The notes under the pieces: generated by a model | What the model was told of the DNA's origin: nothing | Seen by the model: the letters and a program-made list of their open reading frames with translations, nothing else | Databases searched by the model: none | Program-made: the position numbers and the translations under genes | Source of the DNA: Aphis gossypii | Lineage: Eukaryota; Arthropoda; Insecta; Hemiptera; Aphididae | Direction of reading: 5' to 3' | Length of the DNA: 64,000 bases | Assembly (NCBI RefSeq): GCF_020184175.1 | Contig: NC_065533.1 | Span: 3,804,695 to 3,868,694 of the forward strand | Shown here: piece by piece, positions 48,091 to 61,600 of the stretch | Layout of the letters: every line of letters begins with the position of its first letter | How positions within the stretch are numbered: position 1 is the first letter of the stretch

Positions 48091-49190
48091 GATTCTGAAC
48101 GAAGTGATGAATGTATTGATTTCACAATGATGTGTGTTTTTTTTTGTGTCTGTGTACAGGATAACTAGTCGAAATAATGATTCAATTTCAAAGTTCAGGG
48201 GTAGTTTCTGATGGAAAAATGAATATCCTAGATGCATTATATAGGTAAAAAGTAAACTTTTTTCAACAGTTTTTAAAAGAATCGAGAAAAACAAAAAAAA
48301 AAAAAAGCGGGCAAGTTGGTACCGTTCTGCTGTACATTAGAGGGTGGGGTGGACCTCAGAGTAGGGTAGGTTAAATTTGAATATAATGATAGGTATCATT
48401 GTATACGAAAAACGATTCTGAACAAAGATGATTTGTCAGCCTAGGATATAATTTCCAGTGTTTGGTGAAAAAGGTAGTTTATGTTTTAATGACCTGAATA
48501 CACCAAAATTTAAGTTCTTTTATAATTATTGTAAGCTTAACTTATGAAAAATCTTGTATTACATTTTCAACTCTTAGCTACCTATACAAACATTTTTATG
48601 AATTATTCCTACAAAATAATTTGCAAATATACATGATTTTGACGAGTTTTTGTCAAAATTTGAACTTCAAATGCCAATAAAAAAAATTGTGCATTTGTAT
48701 TCTTATAATTTTTTAATCACTATAAGAATAATATATGAGCAACTTTGTATACAATTTTCAAGTATTTTTATTGGGCCAAAAAAATTTTATCGACACTTCA
48801 AAAAAAAATTTTCAGAAAAATTGAAAATTTCAGTTGTCTATAAATAGCTCAAAAAAACTCAAAATATTTTGAAAATTAAATTATGTAAAGAAAATGCCAA
48901 TCTAAATATCTGGTAAAATTTTTAAATATCTACGACTTATACTTTTTGAATAATAACAAATATTTAGAGTGAACTATTCAATTATATTATTATGTAATAA
49001 TTATATTTAATTATACATTCAAATTTTAAACCATACAAGAGTAAAATTCGACTACAACAAAATATCTCAGTATAAGCTTTGCTACTTAAACTCTATGACT
49101 AAATATTAAATATTATTACAAATATTAATAAAAGCATCCTACTTTGAAATATGAAATTATAATGTTATTTACATTTAAAAAAACACAAAT
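48091..49190. repeat. Long dispersed repeat, copy 1
   Basis: Begins GATTCTGAACGAAGTGATGA (48091), the inverted counterpart of the right end of copy 2. A poly-A run and GCGGGCAAGTTGGTACCG follow at 48307. Then comes the left-end phrase GTATACGAAAAACGATTCTG (48401), CAGCCTA, GACCTGAATAC, GATTTTGACGA...TTTTTGTCAAAATTTG, TTTCAGTTGTCTATAAATAG and CTTATACTTTTTGAATAATA. The tail around 49130 (CCTACTTTGAAATATGAA) recurs near 58380. It is non-coding; the ORF at 48650-48847 lies inside and is not a gene. It appears to be two elements head to head or a rearranged copy. Confidence 0.7.
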
Positions 49191-51514
49191 TGGTGGTAAT
49201 TTTGTAAATAATCATAAGAGTAACAAAATAAGATTACATGTTATTTATCATTTTTTATTAGAATAAAATAGGTAGCTTACTAGCTTATAATTTTGAATTC
49301 TAGTTAATTCATGTTTAATCTCATCTTAAGTCGAATATGCAGCGCTTTGTTACTAATAAATTAGTTGTATAATAGTTAATCTTTTTTATTTGTATTTTTA
49401 TTAAATGAAAACAATTGAGTTGTAAGCATACAAGCTTAATTGTGCTAGCGACTTAAAAAAATTTAAAAAATTTGCAGGACTTAAATTCACGCTACATCAA
49501 ATATAAACATCGCCGCAATTATAGCATTATTATTTTTTGTAATAGAAGTATGTATTCTTGTACATCCGATACTTGAATAATTTAGAACGATATATATTTA
49601 AGAAATTATATAGCGTGAATCAATTTCAACTGAACTATCAACGTCTATTTATGAAAACGATTTTTGCACAATCATAATAATACATCAGAGTGAATAAAAA
49701 AAAAAAATAAATCGATTAGTCGAAAATTAATTTACAGAAATAGAAAGAATAATTCATTGTCAATTCGATATTATATTTTTAAAATTTTTTGTTTAGTTGA
49801 CAGAATATAATATACGTATTATTATTGACAACACATTGTTATTTTTATAATTATGCATAGATTGCTTTGAACCTCCATTATTGATTTGATTTTAAATTAT
49901 GGAGAAAATAAATAAATTCTCCCAATGAAACCCTAAAATCTATATTTTTAAACTATTTTATTAGGTAAAGCTTTATACAAAAATATACATTAAAAAACCA
50001 TATTCTAAGTAGAATGTTTTATAAAAACTAATGTAATAAAAATAAAAAAAAACATTCAATTACGCAAGGAAAATATTATTCGTTTCGATGTTTCTATTTG
50101 GGACAAAGATAATAAGTATTGCAACTGCATTTCTAATTTTTTTATTATTGTATAGGGTAACCAAACTTGAAATTTCAAAATAAAACAAACTTAGTACTCT
50201 TACACGTTATTTGTTTACAATTTAAGAACAATTTACCTGCAAGTGACTTTATGGAAATATGTATTCCTAAAGGAATTATATTATTATATATTTTACGTAA
50301 CTGACTGTGATCTAACAAAATAGTACCTATTAAATGTTTACACTTATACATTCATAATAATATATTTAAGTACATTACCAAAAATTAGTATTTTGTAAAT
50401 TTACCTTAATTTGTTGTATTCTTAGTACTAAGCACTTTAAGTAGTATATGTTTTGAAAAATTATTCTCCACTCTTAAAAAAGCCAACAATATTTAACATT
50501 TTTAATGTTATGATTTATTGTGTAGGTATGTAATAATCATAGATTCCATTAAAATGTTATTACGATGACAAATGACTTCATAATAATTTATTATTTTCAA
50601 AATAATATTTTTATTAAAATGTTGACAAAGTAGAGAAATTCAAGAGATTAAATTATTTTTAAAAACAATATTATACCACCTGTAGTAGGTACATAATTTA
50701 AATTATTAGGATTTAGAAAATATATGAATATACTAATGCTTTGACGTAATTTCATATTATTTCTGTTTGTTCTAATAATACAATAATAATAATAATAAAA
50801 AAAAAAATATTATAAGATATTAATTATTCTAATATGAGTTATTACTCAGCATCATAGTACCTACGTAAAAATCAATTACAGTAACACTTTTCATTCACTA
50901 TATTATAATATTCTGTCAGTTTTCAGTATGTTTCTAAAATTTTTCATTTTAATTTTCATATTATTTATTTTATACTTTTTGGGACTTTAAAATAACTACA
51001 GTACTATATTCATATTTAATCACATCAATAACTTTTTTGTTATACGTTTATGATTACAAATCATTTAAAAAGTGTTATTTCTTTTTTTTTTTTGTTTTTA
51101 GTAAGTATAAATATTTTTCCAAATATTATATGAGTTTACAAAGTTTAAATTGGGTCTTCTAAAAGTATTAAAATGTCAGTAGCATACCAATAACGAAAAC
51201 ATATATTATATTATATTATATTATAAATGTGTTTACACACTGTTCCATTTAATGTTCTATATTCAGTTTCTCAGATTAATTTTATGTTTTAGATTGGTTT
51301 ATTGTGTTATGTATTTTTAAAAATTGATTGCTTATCTTTTGGTATACATTTCTTATTAACAAAGTTTTTTACTCACTTAAATTCACCAGAAGCCAATAAT
51401 TTTTCTTTGTAATATTCATATATATTAATTATTTTTTATTAAGACATACTCAATATCATATATGACAATGAGGGTAACGCGATATCAAACGGATCTTGGA
51501 CATAGAGTAGGTCA
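49191..51514. other. AT-rich non-coding stretch
   Basis: No gene recognised. Contains an AAT-type microsatellite at about 50775-50797 and the pentamer repeat at 51201-51226. Confidence 0.5.
51201..51226. repeat. (ATATT)n pentamer microsatellite
   Basis: About five tandem ATATT-type pentamers. Confidence 0.85.
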
Positions 51515-52795
51515 CTATAATTTATATGTTAAATTTGAAAGCAATTATAGGAATTATTGTATACGAAAAACGATTCTGAACAGAGAGATGATTTTTCAGC
51601 CTAAGGGATAGGATATATATTTTCCATTGAGTGGGGATAAAGGTGGTTTATGTTCTAATGACCTGAATACCCTAAAATTAAATTACGTAAAAAAAATGTC
51701 AATTTAAACAACTCATCCATGTTTAAAGTTCTTACAACTTGAAATTTTTAACTGTAACAAAAATTTAAAATTATTTTATAGTAAGTTGTTATTTTATGAA
51801 TAAATTTTTGTTTCTTAAAAATTTAAACTGAAGATAATTTTTTTTGATTGACCAATAATCAACTTCTTTTATAATTGTTGTAAGCCAAACTTATAGAAAA
51901 TGTTGGACTCAAATTTAAATTCTTAGCAATTTAAACATTTTTAAATACAAAATAATTTGCAAATATTCATGATTTTGACGATTTTTGTCAATATTTAAAC
52001 TTCAAAAGTTAATTAAAAAAATTGTACCAATGTATTTTTGTAATTTTTAAATTCCTTTAAAACTAACTCACGAGGAACTTTGTAACAAGTATTTTTACTG
52101 AGCCAAAAAAATTGTATAAAAATGAAACTAAACAAAACGAATATTTTAAATACATATAAATAGCCTTAAAATAAGATAAGAGAAGTATTTTAAAAATTAA
52201 ATTATGTAAAAAAAATGTCAATCTAAATAACTGTTTAAATTTTCAAGTATCTATGACTTATACTTTTTGAATAATAACAAAATATATTTAAAATCATTTG
52301 AGCAAAAATCGTTATACTTACACGATTTCGTAAAAAAATTAACATTTACAGGCATTTCAAAAAAGAAAAAAAATACAACATATCAAAAATTTCAGTTGTG
52401 TATAAATAGTTCAAAAAAACCCAAAATATTTTGAAAATTTAACCATATGTAGTTAACGCTAATATAAAAATTTGGTAAACACTTCAAGTATTTACAGTGA
52501 TTCGTTTTTGAGTTATAACAATATAAAAATTCATTTTTTTGAAAACTAGTTTGTTTAAAATTTCTTGTTTTTCTGTCACTTTTTTTTGTTTCTCCAGATT
52601 TTTTTGAAAACTGTTGGAAACTTATTACTTTTGACCTCTGCAGTAATGCATTGAATGTATTCAATTTGATATCGGAAACCCCCCTGAAATTTTAAATTGA
52701 AGCATTATTTCAGCAAGTTATGGTGTAACAAACACAAAAAATACACACATACATCATTGTAAAATCAATATATATTCCTCACTACGTTTAGAATA
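51515..52795. repeat. Long dispersed repeat, copy 2, with internal duplications
   Basis: The left phrase GTATACGAAAAACGATTCTG is at 51559. The right end at about 52785-52794 is the reverse complement of GATTCTGAAC with two changes, giving inverted ends. Internally a unit containing AAATTATGTAAAAAAAATGT, TCAAGTATCT and TTTTTGAATAATAACAAA-type phrases recurs, near 51684, 52198 and 52440. The copy is therefore about 180 bases longer than copy 1 before the TTTTGACG landmark, with an extra unit after it. The minus ORF at 52392-52664 is inside it and not a gene. Non-coding, non-autonomous; superfamily unknown. Confidence 0.7.
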
Positions 52796-53238
52796 TAATA
52801 AATTTTATAATAATTTTATTGATTAGATTTTTAAAAAAAATGTTCATTGATATTGAATAAAAACATCAATAGCAAAATAAAATAGTGATCATAACATTTT
52901 ATTGACTGTATTAACTGTATTTTTACGATACATATTTCAATTATAAAGCAAAATACGAGCATTTTTAAATTATAGTATATTACATACTTGCATAATAAAG
53001 ATTGAAAAATCGTAACAAATCCAATACAGGGTTCTTAACTTTAAATCTGATAATATATTCATTTATTCTATTATAAAAGCTAACAGTATAAAGTTGGTTC
53101 TGCTAAAAGAAAATTTGCTATGTAGTGCGTGGAGCAGAGAGAGAAAACAAATAATGCATTGATATTTTCTATTCCACTTAATAACTCAATAAATTTGATT
53201 CCATACATATTAAGCTTATCAATAACTCACGTACTTAT
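52796..53238. other. AT-rich non-coding stretch
   Basis: Nothing recognised. Confidence 0.5.
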
Positions 53239-53392
53239 ATAAGGGGGGGTTTGGGAGTTCAACCCCCCCCCCCCCCCGAAAATTAATAGTTGCGTAGTTT
53301 ATTTATACCATCATTCATCGGTAAATATTGATTAGGTATTGTACATTTTTTTATAAACCCCCCACTGAATTTTTTTTTTTGTATACATGCCT
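53239..53392. mobile_element. Probable short non-autonomous element with G and C tracts
   Basis: AAGGGGGGGTTTGGGAGTTC is followed by a run of about 15 C (53263-53277), then AT-rich sequence, then ATAAACCCCCCACTGAATT and poly-T near 53355-53380. GGGGGGGTTT at the left and AAACCCCCC at the right are inverted. I saw no clear target duplication, so the class is unassigned. Confidence 0.4.
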
Positions 53393-54637
53393 GAAACAAC
53401 TAATAATATTAAATTTAATTATTTAGTTGAGGTAAAATAAAGATAAAAAACATTTTTATTGTACATTTTTAAATTTTTAATGGGTCAAAAGAACTTTATA
53501 AAAAATGTTTTAGCAGTAAAATTTGATATAGAAAATAAATGTACCAATTGTTTGAAAATTAAACACATCAAAGAATGATAGTATAATCCTGGAAGTTTAC
53601 AATGTCATTTATTGAAATTTCAGGTAGTTAACATTGAAAAATATAGATTAAAATATGCGAAAATACTAAAATAAGTTTTATTCGTGGAAACTTATTTTTA
53701 ATAAAATGTTGATATGGCTCATCTCAGAATTCGTTTTTAAAAAATTCGATTATTTAGTCACTCAGTTTCTGTATACTTAGATACTTTATACAAACGCTGT
53801 GTTCAGTAGAATCAAAATAAGTAATTTACTGATAAACTTACATTTTGTGCAGATTCGAAAATAAGTCGTACAGATTTAATTATAAAGTTTTGAACTCTAA
53901 ACACTTGATGTGGAAACGACAAGTAGTGTTAAAAAAAAAATATTAAAGTTTTTATTACATTTTTCATCGTGCATATTATCATATAATGATAATCAGCTTT
54001 ATGACCAAATTTTATAATTTATAATATTATGAAAACCGCTTCTATCGTCTTCTAAAATTTGATAACTGTAATAATTGTATTATATTATTATGTTGATCGT
54101 CTCCATACACAGAATCACTAACAACTGATGTTTTTAATATAGATATAACCTTATTTATATAATTGCATATTAATCATACAGTAGTCCGTGTTTCATCATA
54201 CGGAATTGTTAACTAATGTGGTTAAAAAAAAAAAACTTAAGTGTAGGGGTTATCCATATAATTTTCAACCTTTGATAATGGTTGGCTGTATCCCACTTAA
54301 AAATAAAGTAAATAAAAAACTGCGGACAGGTGCAGTTAAATGCGTAGTAGTGGTGTTAAATTCATTCTGAATTTATTATACATCATAATCTGATGTTAAC
54401 GTGAGTTTTACAAGCGATGTTATACAAATTGTATGATATAAATTATAATATACTGTTTGTAAATTTTATCTACGAAGTAAATTTCTTTGTAAGTTGAAGA
54501 TCAAATGTCTATAACACTTCGGTATACGATATGACGTTCACGAATCAAGTTCTAACAAAAAATTTAACTAGTAAACATATTAATATTTCTGACTCCATAA
54601 AAATAATAAGTTAAAAATTGAACATTATGTTTAGAGT
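53393..54637. other. AT-rich stretch with degraded repeat similarity
   Basis: TTTTTAATGGGTCAAAAGAA near 53470 resembles TTTTTATTGGGCCAAAAAAA of the long dispersed repeat, so part of this is probably an eroded copy. The ORF at 54188-54370 is not convincing. Confidence 0.35.
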
Positions 54638-54844
54638 GTGAATATGCGATATTTTTATATTTATAGTTTTTACACACAATGTCATTTTAAAACGACATGT
54701 TTGATGGAAAAATGTATCTTACTCAAGCATTTGACACCACGTTCACGATCATACGTAGAATGCATGCAGATGGTACAAAAAAAAAGAGGAGCTCAATATA
54801 AGCCATTTTATTGGAATCAGTCTAGATCCAAATATCGACAATGA
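54638..54844 (+). pseudogene. Coding-like segment open in two frames, function unknown
   Basis: The 68-codon frame begins at a GTG, so its start is not credible, but from about 54700 it reads LLKHLTPRSRSYVECMQMVQ then KKRGAQYKPFYWNQSRSKYRQ. A second frame starting at an ATG near 54699 reads MFDGKMYLTQAFDTTF then TIIRRMHADGT before a poly-A run. A frameshift in the A run could join the second frame to the end of the first. This double-frame pattern suggests a frameshifted relic, possibly of a transposase. I cannot name it. Confidence 0.2.
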
Positions 54845-56481
54845 ATGCAACACAGTAGAGATGTTTAAAATAACAAAACTACTAAATATAATATAATATG
54901 CAACTGTAATTATTTAATTATTTAGTGTTCCTATTTTTTCTCTTTTCTTTTATTAGTATTTTTCACTCAATTTTTTTTTTTTTTTTTTTAATAAAATAAG
55001 TTATTACCTATTAAAATGCAAAAATATATTCAAGTGTTACAAAGCAGAAATTTCAAGATCAATAATAATAATAATAAAAATATTTTTAGGAACAAATAAT
55101 TCAACCTATTATATATTATACAACTAATAGTGAAATAATTTACTTTTAAGCAATATTAATATAACATCATAAAATAAACTTATGTATTCAGTAATAAAGG
55201 TTGATAAACCATCTAGGTACATTCACAATTGTATTCTGTATGTAATGATTTATCATTGAATTCAAATTTAATACATACATTGTAGTGACCTACTCATCAA
55301 TGATGAGGTATGCCTGCTGTACAGCACAGTAATTACCTATTTCAAAATTTTAAGATGTATAATAATATATTATGTACATTTGAATTAGTACCTATACACA
55401 GTAGATTATGCTTAAATGGTAATAATAATTACCAATAGACAATTGGTATTAAATCGTACAGTACAAGCATACAACTTCAATACTACATAATATAATGACT
55501 TAAGTTTATATTACTTAAGAATACATTTATTCACCGTTAAATTTCCAACATTTCCGTTGATGAATAGAGAAGTAGATATCAAACAGTTCTTTTGACACAA
55601 TGCCATCAGGTGGTGACTATAATTAACCAATAACTAGCGGACTGGATTTAATCGGTTCGTTTTACTCGACGGTCAGATAAACAGTTTCGAAGTGAACTTT
55701 GAAATAACTTGTGAGTTATGACTAAGTTCGTGAGTCATACACCGGTTTAGATATAAACTCATGTACATACTAACACTCTAGATTCACATCTTCATGTTTT
55801 TTTAATAATAAATGTACTTACAAATATTTTGTTATTATTTTATGACCAATAAACGGTTAATATTTAAAAATAAAATATATTATGACACTGTAGACAGCGT
55901 TTATTTTTATAATTTGTATGTATATATTGTCTCATAACATTTATGTTGTTGAAATGTTTCCTTTAACTACTTAATCATTATTTATTTTTATTTTTTATTA
56001 TTATTAAATTAACTAAACAAAATGTTCTTATGTGGTATCGTAATGTTAAATTTAATAGATAATATCATTACTATCATCTAGTACCTTTATTAAGTAGAAT
56101 ATATATTATTTTCTAAATGTTGTAATTATTACCGATATTTTATAACTTTTTTATTGATTCACAAACGTTTATGAATTGGGTTTAATAAACAAAACCTGTT
56201 AATTTTAATAATTTATTTTAAACATAAATATTATATTATATCAAAAATGTTTAAGTTAAAATAAATGCATATTAAAATTATTGGAGTCTGCATTTCTACC
56301 AACATTTTCAGAAAATTTAAAAATGCAGTATGTCTTCTATGAAAGTATTACGTAATACGCAATCAATCATGTATTAAAATTGTAATTTGTGTATAAGTTC
56401 CTCAAATGGTACAACATATTATGTAGTTGTCCCCACGGCGTCATCATACAAAACTTATAACGGATCCTAGTTAAGCTTTCT
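54845..56481. other. AT-rich non-coding stretch
   Basis: No gene. A poly-T run of about 19 lies near 54970-54989. A GC-shifted patch at 55640-55755 (GGTTCGTTTTACTCGACGG, GGTCAGATAAACAG) could be promoter-like but is unsupported. Confidence 0.45.
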
Positions 56482-56715
56482 GTATATTACAGTGGTTCTC
56501 AACCTTTTTTAGTTCACGGCACACTATTATACACCACAAGTTTTAACGGCACACTCACGCACTTGACAACCACAACAACTTCGACAAATTCGCCGAAATG
56601 TCACGAAATAAAACACTGTTTTCAATATTTAATAACATTTCTCGCGGCACACCTAGACAATCTCGCGGCACACTAGTGTGCCGCGGCACACCGGTTGAGA
56701 ACCACTGGTATATTA
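56482..56715. mobile_element. hAT-type MITE with exact 8-bp target duplication
   Basis: The element spans 56490-56707 (218 bases). It begins CAGTGGTTCTCAACC and ends GGTTGAGAACCACTG, perfect 15-base inverted repeats, flanked by identical GTATATTA (56482-56489 and 56708-56715). The interior repeats CGGCACAC and GTGTGCCG subterminally. This terminus (CAGNGGTTCTCAACC) is a well-known hAT signature found across animals. It is non-coding; the plus ORF at 56598-56828 merely runs through it. Near-perfect ends suggest recent insertion. Confidence 0.95.
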
Positions 56716-56998
56716 TAACAAATAATCTGCCCACTCCAAATCATAATTCTAGCTACGTCGCTAATATACATTATTTTGAGTGTTATAATATCATATCGCA
56801 TTATGAGGAATATTATGTTGGTTCCTAATTAGTAAACCTCTAATTGATGATGACGAAACTCGACACCAAAATCGAAATGACCTAGAAAACATAGTTGTAA
56901 GTAATAATATGATTTACAAGATTAACATAATATATTTTGCACAGTGCACACAATATATTGTATTATAATATATAAATGAAAATATTTTTACAATATTT

Positions 56999-57899
56999 AT
57001 AAGAACTAGGGATGGGCAATTCCCGGGAACGCTATTCGTCGGGAATTCCTGGAAAGGAATTCCCAGGAATTCCCGGGAACACACGGGAATTTACGGGAAC
57101 CTTAAATAATTTGTGAGAACAAATTATAGTATACTAATCATATGACTAAATGATAGTGTATTACATATACATTATCATGATTTTTGTTAAATTTAGTTTA
57201 AATAATTACTTTACCTTATAACAAATAGCAAATATCAATTTAATAAAATACATATAACACCCTTTTTGCATATACAACTTCAAAAACTTATTAATTAACA
57301 TTAATTAAATATAACAAAAAAAAAAAAAAAAAACCAAAGATATAATAGTAAATAAAAATATTTATTAAACCAAATAAGCTACTCTTAGTTTTAGTAGGTA
57401 GTTCAAATACATAAAAACAATTTATAACACTCACTGTTCACTTATATTAATATTTAAAGAAAATATATACATTATACATTTATTTTTTTGATCATATGTT
57501 TTCTTTGGAAAATCAAGTTTGGAAATTATATCTTTAATTTAAAATTTTTACCACTGATACATCTCCATCAATAATTTTGAAATGTGTTTTAGATCCACCA
57601 ACTGATTTTAGACCCTGAACTTTGAAACCAGTTTTAAGAATACTTTTAACCATACACACATATTTAAAAACTTGATTTTTAGTTGTCAAAGTATTTCCAA
57701 AGACATTGACTAAATCATGATAATTAATGATTTTATCGTGCTAATAATATATGTTTACTGCTTTGACACTTTAACAATTTTTTTAATTTTCGGGAATTCC
57801 CGTTCCTGGCGTTGTCGGGAATTCCCGGGAACGGGAATATTAATTTTCTTCCCGGGATCGCTCCCGGGAAATCCTGGAAGTGCCAACCCTAATAAGAAC
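56999..57899. mobile_element. 885-bp hAT-type element with exact target duplication
   Basis: The element spans 57007-57891, begins TAGGGATGGGCA and ends TGCCAACCCTA, with identical flanks ATAAGAAC (56999-57006 and 57892-57899). Both ends carry clusters of the palindrome GGGAATTCCC and CCCGGGA, able to form strong hairpins. The middle is AT-rich with a poly-A run of about 18 (57316-57333) and the minus-strand reading frame listed next. It is too short for a full hAT transposase (normally 600 or more residues), so it is an internally deleted or gene-capturing derivative. ORFs at 57717-57944 and 57755-57940 cross its right end and are not genes. Confidence 0.92.
57534..57740 (-). pseudogene. Internal reading frame of the 885-bp hAT element
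   Basis: Minus-strand open frame of 68 codons from CAC at 57740 to TAA at 57534-57536. It reads VNVFGNTLTTKNQVFKYV, then VKSILKTGFKVQGLKSVG and HFKIIDGDVSVVKIL. It begins after a TAG and has an ATG only at residue 30. The residue pattern is protein-like. It does not match the conserved hAT dimerisation region that I know, so it could be an N-terminal transposase remnant or a captured host exon. Confidence 0.3.
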
Positions 57900-58199
57900 C
57901 TTGATATAAAATATAAAGCGTACGATGGTGTATCATCCATTTGAATTTTTTATCAATCCCCATTCAAGCCACTCAAAAAGTTGGTAATTCTAGTGCTTAC
58001 TCATGATACTTGCTAGACGAAACAGCTACGTATTCGTATTATAACATAATATATTTTTTTTTTAGAGAGAAAAAAATAAAATACTACATAATACATTTTG
58101 TTTAATATAAATATATTTATATCATAATTTATTGGACACAATAATGTATCCAAAATAATTTAGTCAATATAATCATTGTTCTAATACTACAATTTTTTT
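57900..58199. other. AT-rich non-coding stretch
   Basis: Nothing recognised. Confidence 0.5.
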
Positions 58200-58600
58200 C
58201 GATATAACACAATCCAAATGCTTAAATATAAACTTAGATAAACTGAGTGTACCAACATTTTGAAAGTACCTTCTTGTTTGCTCTACTTATTTGAACTTTA
58301 AATGCTTATAACTTATTATAATTAATATTCGTTTGTATTTCAAAATTTGATGTTTACCTATAAAATACTTAAAAAATGTTCTACTTTGGAATATTAAATT
58401 AGGTAAGTATAATAGTTGTCATTTAAAAAAGTTAAAAATTAAAAAAGCACCGATTTTCTGAAGGTACAGTAGTATTTTCCAAGTGTTATAAGTTTTTGTT
58501 AAGAATATAATATCAAATTTGAATAAAATTAAAAATTGATTAGGTATCATTGAATACGATAAACGATTTTAGCAGAGACTGGCAGCTTACATTACTATAA
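58200..58600. repeat. Long dispersed repeat, eroded copy 3
   Basis: TTAGGTATCATTGAATACGA then TAAACGATTTTAGCAGAGAC (about 58548-58587) parallels GATAGGTATCATTGTATACG and ACGATTCTGAACAAAGATG of copy 1. CTACTTTGGAATATTAAATT at about 58381 parallels CCTACTTTGAAATATGAAAT at 49138. Order of blocks differs from copy 1. Confidence 0.5.
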
Positions 58601-61600
58601 CTATATTTTGTTATAAATTTATAATTATGCAAATGTAATTGTTTTATTATCTTATTACTTATTAGTAATAAGTTTAAGAAGAATTTATTTTTTCTTAACT
58701 ATTACATTTATTATACTATTAATTTTGTAATAGTACCTATACATTTAGATATGTCATGTATAACAGTTATTATATTTTGAATCAATACAAACTTAAATGT
58801 AGAACGTTATGAATAGATTTTTGATATGAATAAATATTTTTAAAACATCGTTATGTATAGTTAAATAAATTAATATTTAAAAGTGTATACTACGAATGAT
58901 CAATTGATCAATTGATGCTATTCGTTTTTAAATTGCAACAAAATAAAATAATTTATTTGGCTAAAAATCGAGTTTGTGTAAAAGTTCTCTTTTTCAATTT
59001 TTAAAAATAATTACTTACATTATAAATTCATGGAATCCAGCTATTCCTATTACCATATTTAGGAATCAATTAGTTTAGATTTACTGAACGTAAAAAGACA
59101 ACTTTCTGATAATTTTTAAATATTTATGATCTACTAAATCATACTTACAATGTTTAGAAAATAATTGTTATTTGTATTCTATCAATGAAGCTATTACAAT
59201 CTATTAAAACTTAATAATATATTATAATACATTATATAATTTTATGATAAAATATTTATAAAGTATGGTATACTTATCAGGGATTTTGAAATGTCTGTGT
59301 TTTTTTAGTGCTGGATATAAAATATTTAAATCATGTTTATAGTTATTTTTAAGAAAGAGAACAATAAAACTCTGTGTATAATATAAAAAATCTTGACTCT
59401 GATCGTTTTTAAATTCACACTATTATTAATGTGTATTGTGTATATTATATATATTTTATGATTTAATAAAGTTGAATTTAAATGTTACATACTATAATTA
59501 TTTTTCTTAGATATATAATGTTTAAAATAAAATATAATTTTTAGATTTTTTTATTTATGACGAAAAGGATAATCAGCAATTTGAGCATACGCATAAGTAT
59601 ATGATACGATATTGTCAATCAGATTAAATTATAAACGCTTAACAGTATTTGGTTGAACACATTTTTTTTTCTTTTGAAGTAGCATAATAAACCCAGTTTT
59701 GGTTAGGTAAAAAAGGTTTTATTTATAAATAATATGTGTTAGAAATCGACTTTGTGAGAGTTTAAACCGTATTACGAAAATCTCTTGAATAATGATATTA
59801 CTTTTGTCTGTGTTCTTTTGAACTTAGTAAACAGTGAAGCTGTGATAATGATAAAATAGTAAAACCAGTAATTTTATCAAATGTGAAAAAATGATGTATA
59901 AATATAAATTAACAAATGTCTATCGAGTTTAGTAAATAATAAATAAATTATAAAATGTCAAATATTTATGATTATGTGTTATAATAGTTACACCGTTTAT
60001 CATCATACTGTCATTACTTAACTCGGGAAAAAAGTATTACAATTTTATTACATTAGGAGGTCTATAATGACTAATTTTTATCAAATATCATAATACTGGG
60101 TAAGTGAGAATGAAAATAAATACGAAAGAACTTTAAATTATAGAGTGTGTTATTACTTCATGATCACAATATAAACTGTGGTTTTTGTTATATAATCATT
60201 TAAAGTCAACACGTATATTAATTACGAATTTCCAACAATTAATATAAAAGTTGCTGTCATATTTTTTTTTTTTGTAAATTTGTAGTATAATTCGAATAAA
60301 AATTAATTTATAATCAATTAAATTTGATTTATAGCAATCTAGATGAACAAAAAATCGTGGACTTGATAACACCATTACACAACACTTAATGAAGTAAACA
60401 AAAAAATGACTCAAAAATTAAGAGATATGATTATTTAATAGAAGTAATTTATTTCATATAATAATTATTTTTAAATTTTTAAATAAATAAAAAAATACTG
60501 ATACTATAATAATTGCAGTTATTTAATAAAACTAGTTATAATATACCCATTACCCATCTTAGAATACATTTTAGGTAGAATATAAAAACCATGGTTTAAC
60601 TACACACTACACATATCTACTTTTTACATGATAATATTATTATTGGTGACCAAAAACATTATGTTTAATAATCCCGAACTCGAAAAATTAAATACGATTT
60701 AAAAAATGAGAGTATTGTATTTTATATCAATTTTCTACACACATGTTTTAATGTAAGAACTTAACTACACCGATTTTCTAACTTTCATAATAATTATTAT
60801 AGAAACAAGTAAAGTTTCTGTATTATTTGAAATATTATTTAAATAATGTTTCTATTCTAAACTATATATTAATTACATTCACATCAAACTAAATTAGTTA
60901 TCCAACTTATTTTGGCAAAATCAATAACGCGTTAAGTTTTTTCTAAGTATTAAGTTTTTGTCATATTTTATAGTATTATAGGTAGGTAATATGATTTGAA
61001 CGAAAGAAATTAATTTTAAATGTAATTCATAAAAAAATGTAAATGGGACAGATGAGTTTACTTAAATCAGTTTTACATAAACGTATTTTTTTTATGAAAA
61101 AATGTTTTAAAGTTTTCACATTGTCTGTCAAAATTGGATGAAACATTATAGTAGGTAATATTTATTTTGAATGCCTCAGTATTTATTAAAAAATCCAAAA
61201 AACTATAACTATAACTATAATTTATACAACATAATTTTTGGTAATAATTTTAATGATTTATTTATTTCTATTTTTTATTAGACTATTATATTTTTACTTA
61301 TTAATATCCATATTTATCATTTTTTGTAGTGTTTATACTATAATGAAATAAGTGAATAGATTAGAGAACAACAATACATCGTATTAAATTAATGAGATGG
61401 TTTACTTTATACAAAAATAATATAATTAATACGCACCTATTATAATTATAATTTACTTTTATAAGTTAATAATATAGTATAGCTTTTATGGTTTTTCATT
61501 TTTATTGTTTTATAATAATTTTGTTAGATGTTCGTGTTTGAAACTTAAATTGTTAGTATAGATACTATAGATCAAAGCATTTATACGAAGTATCTACTTT

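Noticed and set aside
52392..52664. 90-codon minus ORF.
   Set aside because: It lies wholly within copy 2 of the non-coding dispersed repeat and is absent as a frame in copy 1.
56598..56828. 76-codon plus ORF with SRGTPRQSRGT-like repeats.
   Set aside because: It is the hAT MITE's subterminal CGGCACAC repeats read through into flanking DNA.
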